Below are positions 49,259-57,752 of a DNA stretch of 64,000 nt, one piece after another (position 1 is the stretch's first letter; the number at the start of each line of letters is the position of its first letter). This DNA is from Mycobacteroides abscessus ATCC 19977. Its GTDB lineage: Bacteria; Actinomycetota; Actinomycetes; Mycobacteriales; Mycobacteriaceae. A program made the translations under genes and the position numbers. The stretch is taken from assembly GCF_000069185.1 (NCBI RefSeq), contig NC_010397.1:4154001-4218000 (forward strand). Direction: 5' to 3'. A model generated the notes under the pieces. That model saw only the letters and a program-made list of their open reading frames with translations, had not been told where the DNA came from and did not search any database.

Positions 49259-50452
49259 CTAACGCGGTGGCTTGACGGACTTCGACGGTGGGGTGACCGC
49301 GAGAGCGCCTGCGGCACAGCCACAAATCACCACGGCGAAGATCGGCAGTACCAGCGCGGTATTCAGCGACAATGCGTCGGCCACCCAACCGATCAGTGCG
49401 GGGCCACCCAGCACCGCGACGTAACCGGTCCCTACCACCCGCGACAGCACACGGCCCTCGTGCTGTTCGTCGATATTGCCGGCGACCGTGAACACCTGGG
49501 GAACGCCACCGGCAAGACCGAGGCCCACGGCCACCCAGCCGGCCAAGGTCAGCGGCAGCACCGGTGCGGCGATCACAGTGAGCATTCCCACGGCGGCCAG
49601 CGCGCATCCGCCCCGCAACACCCGAACCCGTCCCACCCGCTCGACCAGCTTGTCGACGGTGAAGCGACCGACCGTCATCGCGAGCATGAACACCCCGAAG
49701 GCGAAGGCGCCCTCGGAATGGGAGGCACCCAAATGCTCCTGTGCGTGCAGGCTGCTCCAGTCCGTAGCCGATCCCTCCGACAACATCAAGAGGAACGCGA
49801 GCAAACCGAGCACCACCACCTGGCCCCGCCGGTACGACACGGGCGGCGGCATCGTGTACGGCACTGTGTCCGGCGCCTCCACCTCGCCCGCACGCAGCTT
49901 GCCGCGCAGCAGCACCGAGGCCGAGCACGTCAGCAGGGCCAGGCACAGAACCGTCACTCCCAGCACCGTCGCCCACACCTTCAGGTGCAGCGCGAAGGCC
50001 GCCGACCCGATGCCGGCACCCACCACGTTGCCCACAGAGAACACACCATGGAATGAAGCCATGATGGGCCGGCCGTAGAAACGCTCGACGTCGACCGCCG
50101 CGGCATTCATCGCGACGTCGGTGATCCCCACCGTGACACCGCACAGAACAGCGCCCACTCCGGCAACCCACACGGTGTGGGCAGCCAGCGGGATGTTGAC
50201 ACCGAGTGCCATCGCGGCACCGCCCACAATCGCAATGGGGCCACTACCGAATCGGTCTACCAGGACACCACTGAGCTGCATGCCCAGCAGGGCGCCCACG
50301 CCCAGGCCCAACACCACAAAGCCCAACTCCGTCGAGGACATCCCCGTGGCCTGCTTCATGGTGGGCAGGTGTACGGCCCAGGTGGCCACCACGAGTCCGA
50401 ACGATGCGAATACACCGATAACGGCCACCCGCATACGCAGCGGTTTCGTCAA
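49259..50452 (-). CDS. MFS transporter
   Basis: This major facilitator protein has about 12 membrane helices, with LGVGALLGMQLSGVLVDRFGSGP (loop 2-3 motif) and FTVDKLVERVGRVRVLRGG in the second half. TTG at 50452 is chosen because GTGAGGA lies seven bases upstream; the frame extends to GTG 50521, and ATG 50434 is also in frame. Substrate is unknown; the sequence looks like the sugar/drug-type MFS_1 group. It is divergent from the ArsR-type gene. Confidence 0.85.
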   Translation of the reverse strand: MTKPLRMRVAVIGVFASFGLVVATWAVHLPTMKQATGMSSTELGFVVLGLGVGALLGMQLSGVLVDRFGSGPIAIVGGAAMALGVNIPLAAHTVWVAGVGAVLCGVTVGITDVAMNAAAVDVERFYGRPIMASFHGVFSVGNVVGAGIGSAAFALHLKVWATVLGVTVLCLALLTCSASVLLRGKLRAGEVEAPDTVPYTMPPPVSYRRGQVVVLGLLAFLLMLSEGSATDWSSLHAQEHLGASHSEGAFAFGVFMLAMTVGRFTVDKLVERVGRVRVLRGGCALAAVGMLTVIAAPVLPLTLAGWVAVGLGLAGGVPQVFTVAGNIDEQHEGRVLSRVVGTGYVAVLGGPALIGWVADALSLNTALVLPIFAVVICGCAAGALAVTPPSKSVKPPR

Positions 50453-50597
50453 GAAATAGTCCTCACCTCGGCGTTGAGCCAACGATCGCGCGCCCCCCAC
50501 CGCGACCTCGGCGAGCAGCACTCACCGGTACCTTCTGACCACAGTACTGACCATGGCCACCCCGGGACGCAGCGCCACTTCGGGCAGCAAATATCCC

Positions 50598-50630
50598 TTG
50601 ACATTCATATGACTATGTAGTGATATGAAT
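50598..50630 (+). promoter_or_regulatory. ArsR-type operator and promoter, probable leaderless start
   Basis: ATTCATAT (50603-50610) and ATATGAAT (50623-50630) form an inverted repeat with a 12-base spacer, the usual ArsR-family arrangement. TTGACA at 50598-50603 and TGATAT at 50621-50626 (17-base spacer) make a plausible promoter whose start point would fall on or next to the ATG at 50633. Confidence 0.75.
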
Positions 50631-50632
50631 GC

Positions 50633-50971
50633 ATGGACGCCTTCATGGTGATCGCCGATCCGACCCGACGCCGGATCATCGACGCCCTGCGCGGAGGTCC
50701 GGCCGACGTCACCACGCTGATCGAACGACTGGACATATCGCAGTCATTGGTGTCCAAGCACCTCGGCGTCCTACGGGACGCCGAGGCCGTTCGGGTGGAG
50801 GTCGCCGGCAAGCGCCGCGTCTATCACCTGGCTGACGATCCGCTACCGGCCGTACTGGCCTGGGTGACGCCGTATCACCGTAAGTGGGCCAGCGCACTCG
50901 ACCGCCTGACATTTCTCATCGACAGCGACGCCGGCATGCACGACACCGAGAAAGAGGTCAACCGTGACTAA
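50633..50971 (+). CDS. ArsR-family transcriptional regulator
   Basis: This 112-residue winged-helix repressor has DPTRRRIIDALRGGPADVTTL, recognition helix SQSLVSKHLGVLRDAEAV and wing VAGKRRVYHLA. No metal-binding Cys cluster is seen. Members of this subfamily are typically fused in operon with SRPBCC/AHSA1 proteins, as here. ATG at 50633 has no ribosome site and sits directly after the operator. It overlaps the next gene by eight bases. Confidence 0.93.
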   Translation: MDAFMVIADPTRRRIIDALRGGPADVTTLIERLDISQSLVSKHLGVLRDAEAVRVEVAGKRRVYHLADDPLPAVLAWVTPYHRKWASALDRLTFLIDSDAGMHDTEKEVNRD

Positions 50972-51479
50972 CCCCCTGGACGCCACCCTCGCGCCGTGCG
51001 AGGACCACGAAGGCCGGTGGGTCCTCACCATGTCCCGCGATCTAAACCACCCTCCGGAAAAGGTGTGGCCATGGCTCGTCGATCCGGACAGACTGCGCCA
51101 GTGGTCACCCGCCATACCCGATCGCCCCTTGGATTCGGCGGGGCCGGCCAACGTTCAGGAAACCTCCGCCGATCCCGTGCTCGACGGCGAGGTCCTCACA
51201 GTCGATCCGCCCCGTGAGCTGATCCATCGCTGGGGCCCCGAAGATACCTTGCGATGGCGAATCGAACCGACCGACACCGGGTGCCGGCTCACCCTTGAAC
51301 ATTCAATGGCCGACCGCGGCCACGCCGCTGGGAACGCGGGCGGTTGGCACATCTGCCTGGACACACTCAGCCTGGCCGTCGCCGGGACACCGCGCGGCAG
51401 GGTTGTCGGCATGGATGCGATGAAATACGACTGGCAAAGCCTCAACGATCGGTATACGGAGATCCTCACCATCAACTAA
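50964..51479 (+). CDS. SRPBCC (AHSA1-like) domain protein
   Basis: This 171-residue START/Bet v1-fold protein has RDLNHPPEKVWPWLVDPDRLRQWSPAIPDRP and TVDPPRELIHRWGPEDTLRWRIEP, the AHSA1 pattern; the fold binds a hydrophobic ligand. GTG at 50964 overlaps the ArsR stop. The pair is presumably a small sensor/effector unit whose inducer is unknown. Confidence 0.88.
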   Translation: MTNPLDATLAPCEDHEGRWVLTMSRDLNHPPEKVWPWLVDPDRLRQWSPAIPDRPLDSAGPANVQETSADPVLDGEVLTVDPPRELIHRWGPEDTLRWRIEPTDTGCRLTLEHSMADRGHAAGNAGGWHICLDTLSLAVAGTPRGRVVGMDAMKYDWQSLNDRYTEILTIN

Positions 51480-51842
51480 CAGCGGCAACGAATTCCGTTG
51501 TCCCGCTTGAAAAAATCCGGCAGCCACACCGCTCCGAAGAGCACACCACCCTCGGGGAGCATTCCACGTCGGGCGATCACTCCGGTTCCGGCGGCAGTAA
51601 CGCGGACCGGGGAGGGCACACGGAACTTGTGGACGCGCGCAGCGGGGTCCGTTGCCCGGCAGTCAATTTGGACACACCGAGACGCCAATATGGCGGCTCA
51701 CCGCGCACTGCGGCCGTAGTGGTCAATTTACGTAGATTCGCCACGGCAACCGATCCGGGTATGGCGTAAGTGCTTTACCCAGAATTACTCTCAGGCCACC
51801 GCACCCGGCAACGGCGCCGGGTGCCGGCGCGGGAGGGTCGCG
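51480..51842. other. Non-coding gap before the PE-PPE gene
   Basis: These 363 bases hold no recognisable gene. Short frames on both strands (for example 51498-51719 plus and 51476-51688 minus) lack family similarity. The right end carries GGGAGGG, the ribosome site of the gene at 51843. No repeats or hairpins stood out. Confidence 0.5.
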
Positions 51843-53423
51843 ATGGCTGGTCAGTATTCGGTCCCGGGGAAGCGTCACTCGCTGCGTAGATACGTCGCAA
51901 CCATCACGGCGGTAGCGGCGACATGCACGGTCCTGGCACCGCTGGCGATGGAATCACGGACCATCGCCTCGACTCTCGCCTCGTATGTCATCGGAATCGG
52001 TGGCAACAACGACGGCGCAAGTGCCAACATCCCCCGCAAGCTCGGTGGTGCTTACAGCGTCGATTACCATCCGGTCTCGTATCCCGGAGCCATCTGGCCG
52101 GTCAGTGGCCTCACCGCGCCCACATTCAAAACATCTGTGGCACAAGGGCGCACCAACCTCAATGATGAGATCGTCACAGCAGGAAACCAGCCGATCACCA
52201 TCGTCGGGTACTCGCTGGGCGCCGTCGTGGTGAGCAAATCGCACAGCGACCTACTGCAGCGGTACCCGGGCGGAAATCCCAACATTCAGTTCGTGCTGAT
52301 GGGCAGCGCGAACACACCCAACGGGGGCATCTTCGCCCGATTTCCCTGGCTCAAGATTCCGTTGGCCGATATCGAATCCAACGGCGCTTGGGAACCCGAC
52401 CAGTTCAAAACAAAGGTGATCAACACCGAATACGACACCTACGGCGACTTCCCCGCGTACTTCAATCCGCTCGCACTCGCCAATTCCATTGCCGCGATCC
52501 AATACGCGCATCCCGATGCGTACTACGACCGCATCGATCCCGCCGCTCTTGACGATCCCGACAACCCCAACGTAGTCAAAACGGTGCAGGGCAACACCAC
52601 CTATTACCTGGTACGCGCCGAGCACCTACCGTTGCTGCAACCACTGCGCGATCTCACCAATCCCATCGGGGCGTCCTTCGTACTCGACGCCATCGAGCCC
52701 ACCCTGAGGGTGTTCATCGATATGGCCTACGACCGCGACACCGGCCCGGGAACCACCACACAGTTCAGCTTCTTCACCCCGTCGAAAAACATCGTCGACG
52801 CGTTCAACAAGCTACCTACCGCCATTGCGGAAGGCGCCCACAACGTCGAGAACGGCCTTGCGGGTGCAACACCCAAACAGTCGGCGTCTCCTGAGAAACC
52901 GGCCAGCCCTCCTGTCCCCCAGCCAGGCCCCACGAATCCCGGGTCGGCAACAACCCAGATACCGGCACCGGAGGCTCCCACACCATCGGTTGTCTCCCTC
53001 AGCACCGCGGAGCCACCCGCACCGCCTGCGTCGGCCAAGGCCGCCGACCCCACGGCCATCTCCGTCAGTACCGCGGGCGCCTCCACAGCCCGAGACCAGG
53101 ACTTCCAACCTGATACGAAGCCCGATCCGAAGAGCACGCCGCCTCCGACAAAGGACTCGGTTGGGGAAGCCGACAAGTCCAAGAACACCCTGAAACCCAC
53201 ATTGCGGCTTCCTAAACTCCCTGTGGCACAACCCGGAACGGCACCGAAGAGCCCCAAGTTCCCGTCACTCAAGAACCATCTCAAGTCCGTTCCGGGGCTC
53301 AGCGAGAAGAAGAACCCCGCCGCAGACGCGTCGAGCAAGCATTCACAGCCCGCGAACGCACCGGCACATACCAGCGATAAGACCTCGGACCACGCCTCCG
53401 AAACAGGGCGCGGCGCTGCCTAA
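51843..53423 (+). CDS. PE-PPE-domain alpha/beta-hydrolase with proline-rich tail
   Basis: This 526-residue protein has an N-terminal hydrophobic segment (about 15-40; signal-like or anchor), then a PE-PPE (PF08237-type) serine-hydrolase domain (about 50-320). The nucleophile is Ser124 in TIVGYSLGAVVV, followed by VLMGSANTPNGGIFARFP and the YDRIDPAAL region. It lacks PE or PPE domains themselves. Residues from about 335 to the end are low-complexity Pro/Ala/Ser/Lys-rich, probably disordered and surface-exposed. Family members are cutinase-like esterases; substrate is unknown. Confidence 0.83.
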   Translation: MAGQYSVPGKRHSLRRYVATITAVAATCTVLAPLAMESRTIASTLASYVIGIGGNNDGASANIPRKLGGAYSVDYHPVSYPGAIWPVSGLTAPTFKTSVAQGRTNLNDEIVTAGNQPITIVGYSLGAVVVSKSHSDLLQRYPGGNPNIQFVLMGSANTPNGGIFARFPWLKIPLADIESNGAWEPDQFKTKVINTEYDTYGDFPAYFNPLALANSIAAIQYAHPDAYYDRIDPAALDDPDNPNVVKTVQGNTTYYLVRAEHLPLLQPLRDLTNPIGASFVLDAIEPTLRVFIDMAYDRDTGPGTTTQFSFFTPSKNIVDAFNKLPTAIAEGAHNVENGLAGATPKQSASPEKPASPPVPQPGPTNPGSATTQIPAPEAPTPSVVSLSTAEPPAPPASAKAADPTAISVSTAGASTARDQDFQPDTKPDPKSTPPPTKDSVGEADKSKNTLKPTLRLPKLPVAQPGTAPKSPKFPSLKNHLKSVPGLSEKKNPAADASSKHSQPANAPAHTSDKTSDHASETGRGAA

Positions 53424-53483
53424 TCCAGCTTTCCCGTCGCCGAACCTACTTGACGCTAAGCACCTTTCACCGAGTTGGCGGGA

Positions 53484-54440
53484 TCAATGCCCCGGCGGTA
53501 TGGGCCGCTGCGCTCCGCCCTGCACCGTAGTGGGCCGGCCCCGAAAGCAGTTGACCGAGTAGGGGTAGTCTTGCGTCATCACGTAGTGATAGGTCTCCAC
53601 ATCCCGGCCGTCGAGGCGCACGCTACTGGTGATGCCATGACATTCATCGAGATCCCTTGTGGTGAGGATATTTCCATCGCTCACTCGCGCGCCTGTGATG
53701 GGAAATCCGTCAAGCGCGTACCCCACGACCTCGGCGATATCTGACGTCGCCAGACACGGGCTGGGCGTGTGGTAGTGGTAGCTACCCGTCACCTCCGGGT
53801 GCCCGGCGCAGCCATCCTGCACCTCCCATGCGCCGGCGTCGCGGCCACCGGCGTCCAATGCGCTGAAGAGCACAACACCTGAGAGCATCACCCCCACCTC
53901 GGGACCGATGCACTGCGGAATGCCATAGGTCGGTTCGGAAGCCAGCACGTAGGTCAGGTCCTGCGCGGTGATCGCGTTCGGGTTGCGGTCGTACTGATAC
54001 GCAGTGTCATCGGTTGCGATCGGGAACCGTCCGGTGGAATGGTCTCGGGGCAGATCGTTGGTTGTGATGACCCGAACGCCCTCGGACCTGGCCTCGGAGA
54101 ACTCGCCGTGGTGCTGCACGTGCCCCTGGACGTGTGTCTTCATGTCCGGGTAGTACCACTGACCGTCCGCCGAAAACCAGGGCCCGCGCACGGCCGCACC
54201 GATGGCGGCTCCTGCCGCGAAACTCTCCGCATACCGCGGGCACGCGTAGACATATCCTCCGCGCGCCCCGTCGGTGACAATCTTTCCGTCCCCGACGGGC
54301 AGCTTGCCGTCGGCGAACAGGTCGCCGTAGTCATGGCCGACATCGAGTGTCAGGCGTTGCGCCCCCGGGCGGGGAGGCCCGGTGCAGGCTGCGACGACCA
54401 CGACGCATATCAGCCGGAGCACCACCCCCACGCACCTCAC
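53484..54440 (-). CDS. YHYH-domain lipoprotein
   Basis: This 318-residue protein has an N-terminal export signal with lipobox VAAC at residue 19, so likely a lipoprotein. It then carries a YHYH domain whose name-giving motif is in VTGSYHYHTPSPC; other histidines lie in HVQGHVQHHGEF and YHYVMTQDYPYS. The domain is found in secreted proteins that may bind metal. Function is unknown. It precedes the cupin on the minus strand downstream of it, probably in one transcript. Confidence 0.82.
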   Translation of the reverse strand: MRCVGVVLRLICVVVVAACTGPPRPGAQRLTLDVGHDYGDLFADGKLPVGDGKIVTDGARGGYVYACPRYAESFAAGAAIGAAVRGPWFSADGQWYYPDMKTHVQGHVQHHGEFSEARSEGVRVITTNDLPRDHSTGRFPIATDDTAYQYDRNPNAITAQDLTYVLASEPTYGIPQCIGPEVGVMLSGVVLFSALDAGGRDAGAWEVQDGCAGHPEVTGSYHYHTPSPCLATSDIAEVVGYALDGFPITGARVSDGNILTTRDLDECHGITSSVRLDGRDVETYHYVMTQDYPYSVNCFRGRPTTVQGGAQRPIPPGH

Positions 54441-54456
54441 GACGACCAGTCAAGCA

Positions 54457-54813
54457 TCACCCCTGCGGGTAGAAGAGGAAAAGCACGCAACCCTGGTCGG
54501 ACTGGGGAATGTGCCAGGACTCCGCCGGGGCATGCAGGAAGGTGCCCGCCGGGTAGTCGTTGACACCATCATTGAGCACCCCCGAGACGACATACACCTC
54601 CTCAGGCCCGGGCCGATGGTGATCCTCCCCGGGCCACACCGTTCCCGGGGCGATGGTTGTGATCAGCGCTTTCGCGCCATTGTCGCCCTCCCAGAGCGGC
54701 TGGATGGTCACCCCCGGGAAGAGTTCGACCGGGTCGACATCGGCAGCCGATCTCCACGCATATCCGGGGGCATTGGGGCCAAACTGAGCGGGGTCGCCGT
54801 GGGCTGTCGTCAT
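54457..54813 (-). CDS. Cupin-domain protein
   Basis: This single-domain cupin has GEDHHRPGPEEVYVVSGVLND (first metal-ligand motif H-x-H with E) and GTFLHAPAESWHIPQ (second, with His), so a metal-binding barrel. Start is uncertain: ATG 54813 (118 residues) is preferred; ATG 54846 (129 residues) has GGAGG only one base before it. It sits 16 bases upstream of the YHYH gene on the same strand. Substrate is unknown. Confidence 0.82.
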   Translation of the reverse strand: MTTAHGDPAQFGPNAPGYAWRSAADVDPVELFPGVTIQPLWEGDNGAKALITTIAPGTVWPGEDHHRPGPEEVYVVSGVLNDGVNDYPAGTFLHAPAESWHIPQSDQGCVLFLFYPQG

Positions 54814-54889
54814 GGCCAGAGCAACCCCGTTTGACGGTCTGTGCATTCCTCCTGTGGGCTACTCACATCGCGTCGCCTAGAATGGGTGA

Positions 54890-55054
54890 ATGCCAGCCAA
54901 GACCGACCCAGCCGCGATCGACGACCTCGAGCCGCTGACGGACGAGACTGCCCATCAGGCTCAGCGCGTCGTCGCCGCGTACGCGAACGATGCCGACGAG
55001 TGCCGCATGCTGCTCGCGATGCTGGGTATCGGGCCGACCAAGGTCGACGCGTAA
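54890..55054 (+). CDS. Small conserved protein beside otsA (Rv3489-like)
   Basis: This 54-residue protein starts MPAKTDPAAIDDLEPLTDET and ends AMLGIGPTKVDA. M. tuberculosis Rv3489, a protein of the same size next to otsA, has this position, so it is probably an orthologue. The sequence is helical and acidic. It lies 30 bases upstream of otsA, and the two are probably co-transcribed. Confidence 0.78.
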   Translation: MPAKTDPAAIDDLEPLTDETAHQAQRVVAAYANDADECRMLLAMLGIGPTKVDA

Positions 55055-55084
55055 CTCGATACGTTTCCCACCTCAGAAACAATC

Positions 55085-56596
55085 ATGGCGACCCAGTCGG
55101 ATGAGCGATCGCCGGTAAAGCCTGTCACCGGCACCTCCGACTTCGTTGTGGTCGCCAATAGGCTTCCCATCGACTTGGTGAAGCTGCCCGACGGTTCCAC
55201 GACGTGGAAACGCAGTCCGGGTGGGCTGGTCACCGCGATGGAGCCGTTGCTGCGCAAGCGCCGTGGTGCCTGGGTCGGCTGGCCGGGCGTGCCTGATGCG
55301 GATGTCGAGCCGGTTTCCGAAGACGACATGGTGCTGTACTCGGTCCGGCTTTCCACCCAGGAAGTCGCCGAATACTACGAGGGCTTCTCCAACGCCACCC
55401 TGTGGCCGCTGTACCACGATGTGATCGTCAAGCCGGAGTACCACCGCGAATGGTGGCAGGCGTACGTCGACGTGAACCGCAAGTTTGCGGAGGCGACGGC
55501 CGCTGTCGCCGCCGAGGGCGCGACGGTCTGGGTGCAGGACTATCAGCTGCAACTGGTTCCCAAGATGCTTCGCATGCTGCGTCCCGACCTGACCATTGGT
55601 TTCTTCCTACATATCCCGTTCCCGCCGGTCGAACTATTCATGCAGATGCCCTGGCGTACCGAGATCGTCGACGGCCTGCTGGGCGCCGACCTGATCGGCT
55701 TCCATCTGGCCGGGGGTGCCCAGAACTTCATGTACTTGGCGCGAAGACTGGTGGGCGCCAGCACCTCTCGCGCATCTATCGGCGTGCGCTCGCGGTTCGG
55801 CGAAATCCGCGTGGGCTTCCGCACCGTCAAGGTGGGTGCTTTCCCGATCTCGATCGACTCGACGCAGCTGGACAGCGTTTCGCGTAGCCGGCAGATTCGC
55901 CAGCGCGCCAAGGAGATTCGCGCCGAACTCGGCGGCCCCCGCAAGATCTTGCTGGGCGTTGACCGGCTTGACTACACCAAGGGCATCGATATTCGGCTGC
56001 ACGCATATGAGGAGTTGCTCGCCGAGGGCCGCGCAAGCCGCGAAGACACCGTCTTCGTCCAGCTCGCCACGCCCAGCCGCGAACGCGTGGACAGCTACAA
56101 GAAGATGCGTGGCGATGTGGAACAGCAGGTGGGTCACATCAATGGCGAGTTCGGCGAGGTCGGGCACCCCGTAGTGCATTACCTGCACCGACCGGTACCA
56201 CGCGAGGACCTGATCGCCTTCTTTGTCGCCGCCGATGTCATGCTGGTGACACCGCTGCGCGACGGTATGAACCTGGTGGCCAAGGAGTACGTCGCCTGCC
56301 GCAGCGATCTGGGCGGCTCGCTCGTACTCTCCGAATTCACCGGTGCCGCGGCAGAATTGCGTCAGGCATATCTGGTGAACCCGCACGATATCGACGGCGT
56401 CAAAGACGGTATCGAATCTGCGCTGAACCAGACCCCCGAAGAGGGACGGCGCCGGATGCGGGCGTTACGCCGTCAGGTGCTCGCACATGACGTGGATCGG
56501 TGGGCACGCGCGTTCCTGGAAGCACTGTCCACCCCGGCGACCGGCGACTCGATCGCACCGGAGCAGCCCGCGGTATTGGGTGGCGAACCTCTCTAA
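55085..56596 (+). CDS. otsA: Trehalose-6-phosphate synthase OtsA
   Basis: This 503-residue GT20 enzyme makes trehalose-6-phosphate from glucose-6-phosphate and a nucleotide-glucose. [10 protein letters not shown] and [12 protein letters not shown] form the N-terminal substrate loop; [37 protein letters not shown] and [14 protein letters not shown] follow in the expected order. Length equals mycobacterial OtsA. It is convergent with the mce4-associated gene (four-base tail overlap), as in M. tuberculosis where otsA (Rv3490) lies by mce4. Confidence 0.97.
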   Translation: MATQSDERSPVKPVTGTSDFVVVANRLPIDLVKLPDGSTTWKRSPGGLVTAMEPLLRKRRGAWVGWPGVPDADVEPVSEDDMVLYSVRLSTQEVAEYYEGFSNATLWPLYHDVIVKPEYHREWWQAYVDVNRKFAEATAAVAAEGATVWVQDYQLQLVPKMLRMLRPDLTIGFFLHIPFPPVELFMQMPWRTEIVDGLLGADLIGFHLAGGAQNFMYLARRLVGASTSRASIGVRSRFGEIRVGFRTVKVGAFPISIDSTQLDSVSRSRQIRQRAKEIRAELGGPRKILLGVDRLDYTKGIDIRLHAYEELLAEGRASREDTVFVQLATPSRERVDSYKKMRGDVEQQVGHINGEFGEVGHPVVHYLHRPVPREDLIAFFVAADVMLVTPLRDGMNLVAKEYVACRSDLGGSLVLSEFTGAAAELRQAYLVNPHDIDGVKDGIESALNQTPEEGRRRMRALRRQVLAHDVDRWARAFLEALSTPATGDSIAPEQPAVLGGEPL

Positions 56597-57075
56597 AGCG
56601 GCGTGATGTAGGAGATCAGCCACTTGTCTCCCGCACGCGTATAGTCCACCTGAATCGATGATGAGTCGTACACCGGTGTGCGCGACTGGTCGGTGATGGT
56701 GCGGTTCATGTACACCACCACCTGGGCCGAGTCCCTGTGCGCGGCAATGATTCCGGTTCCCACAATGCTGGTCTGGCTGACGATCTTGCGTTGTTTGGCC
56801 TGCGGGATGATCTCCCTGTTGGCCTTGTCTTCGAATTCGCGCCGGTACTCCGGGGTCAGTCCCGCGTATTGCTCGTCGAGGCTGCGCTCGACGGTCTGAT
56901 AGTCGTACCCGAAGATGCTTCCGATCTGCTTGCCGGCCTGCTTGATGAGCGTCTCCCCCGCCGCCCGGCTTGCCACCGTGTCGACCCGATGCCAGTACAT
57001 CCCGCCTGCCGCCGCCGACAGCCCCACGACAACCAACACGGTCACCGCGACGAAAATTCTTGCGAGCCAACGCAT
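56593..57075 (-). CDS. Mce-associated membrane protein (last gene of mce4 operon)
   Basis: This 160-residue protein has an N-terminal membrane helix ([24 protein letters not shown]) and a periplasmic domain of the Mce-associated (Mam) type. ATG at 57075 overlaps the previous stop (TGATG). It is the expected Rv3492c counterpart. Mam proteins stabilise Mce complexes. Its own stop overlaps otsA tail to tail. Confidence 0.88.
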   Translation of the reverse strand: MRWLARIFVAVTVLVVVGLSAAAGGMYWHRVDTVASRAAGETLIKQAGKQIGSIFGYDYQTVERSLDEQYAGLTPEYRREFEDKANREIIPQAKQRKIVSQTSIVGTGIIAAHRDSAQVVVYMNRTITDQSRTPVYDSSSIQVDYTRAGDKWLISYITPL

Positions 57076-57752
57076 CAGCTCTGCCCGTCCGGCCACCGCA
57101 GGTCGTATGCAGTCATATTGCCCTGCTGATCTTCGGCCACGATCATCCGCATGCGATAGGACTTGGAGGGTTCGTTGACTCCCGAGTCGGCATTGGTGAG
57201 CGTCACGCGCGCCGAGATGAGTATCGAGGCCTTCTTGCTCACCTCGTCGATACTCTCCAGACTCGCCTTTTTGATCACCACTTCCGAGCTGGTCCCGGTC
57301 TGGTGGTACAACGCCTTCAGATTGGCGGTGTTGTCGGGGTTGAACGTGCCGCGCAGCGGTCCGCTGGTGCTGTTGACGAATTGGTCGACGTTCTTATCGA
57401 TGCTGTCCGGGCTGTAGGTCATCATGTTCGTCACCGTCTGTACGGCGGTATCCACGAAGCGCTGATCGCGCGCGGCCCGAAGGTCATCACGGTGTTGGGC
57501 ACGCCCCATGAGTGCCAGCGCCACACCCAGCGCGCCAACGAGCACCACCACCAGCACCGTGGCCGCCCTCAGCACACCACGGGTGTTGCCTGGCCGACGC
57601 GAATCAGCAACGGTGGGCTCAGGTTTTGACAGGGCTTCGGTACGGCCCAGCGACACACTGATGGGCTCGGCGCTGACCTCTCCCGTGGGTCCGGCAGGCC
57701 GCGCGGCGCGCCGCCGGGTGGTCTGCGACGCACTCTTTTTCTCTTCGGTCAT
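57075..57752 (-). CDS. Mce-associated membrane protein (Rv3493c-like)
   Basis: This 225-residue protein has a disordered, basic, Ala/Pro-rich cytosolic start (about 1-65), one membrane helix (VLRAATVLVVVLVGALGVALALMG) and a periplasmic domain with YSPDSIDKNVDQFVNSTSG. ATG at 57752 overlaps the mce4F stop (ATGA). It is a Mam-family member of the mce4 operon. Confidence 0.88.
   Translation of the reverse strand: MTEEKKSASQTTRRRAARPAGPTGEVSAEPISVSLGRTEALSKPEPTVADSRRPGNTRGVLRAATVLVVVLVGALGVALALMGRAQHRDDLRAARDQRFVDTAVQTVTNMMTYSPDSIDKNVDQFVNSTSGPLRGTFNPDNTANLKALYHQTGTSSEVVIKKASLESIDEVSKKASILISARVTLTNADSGVNEPSKSYRMRMIVAEDQQGNMTAYDLRWPDGQS

Noticed and set aside
49119..50171. A 350-codon minus-strand frame overlapping the MFS gene in another phase
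   Set aside because: The MFS frame has membrane helices and motifs; this one is Gly/Arg-rich without them.
51480..51842. Short frames on both strands between the SRPBCC and PE-PPE genes
   Set aside because: They have no recognisable sequence and no good start signals; left as non-coding.
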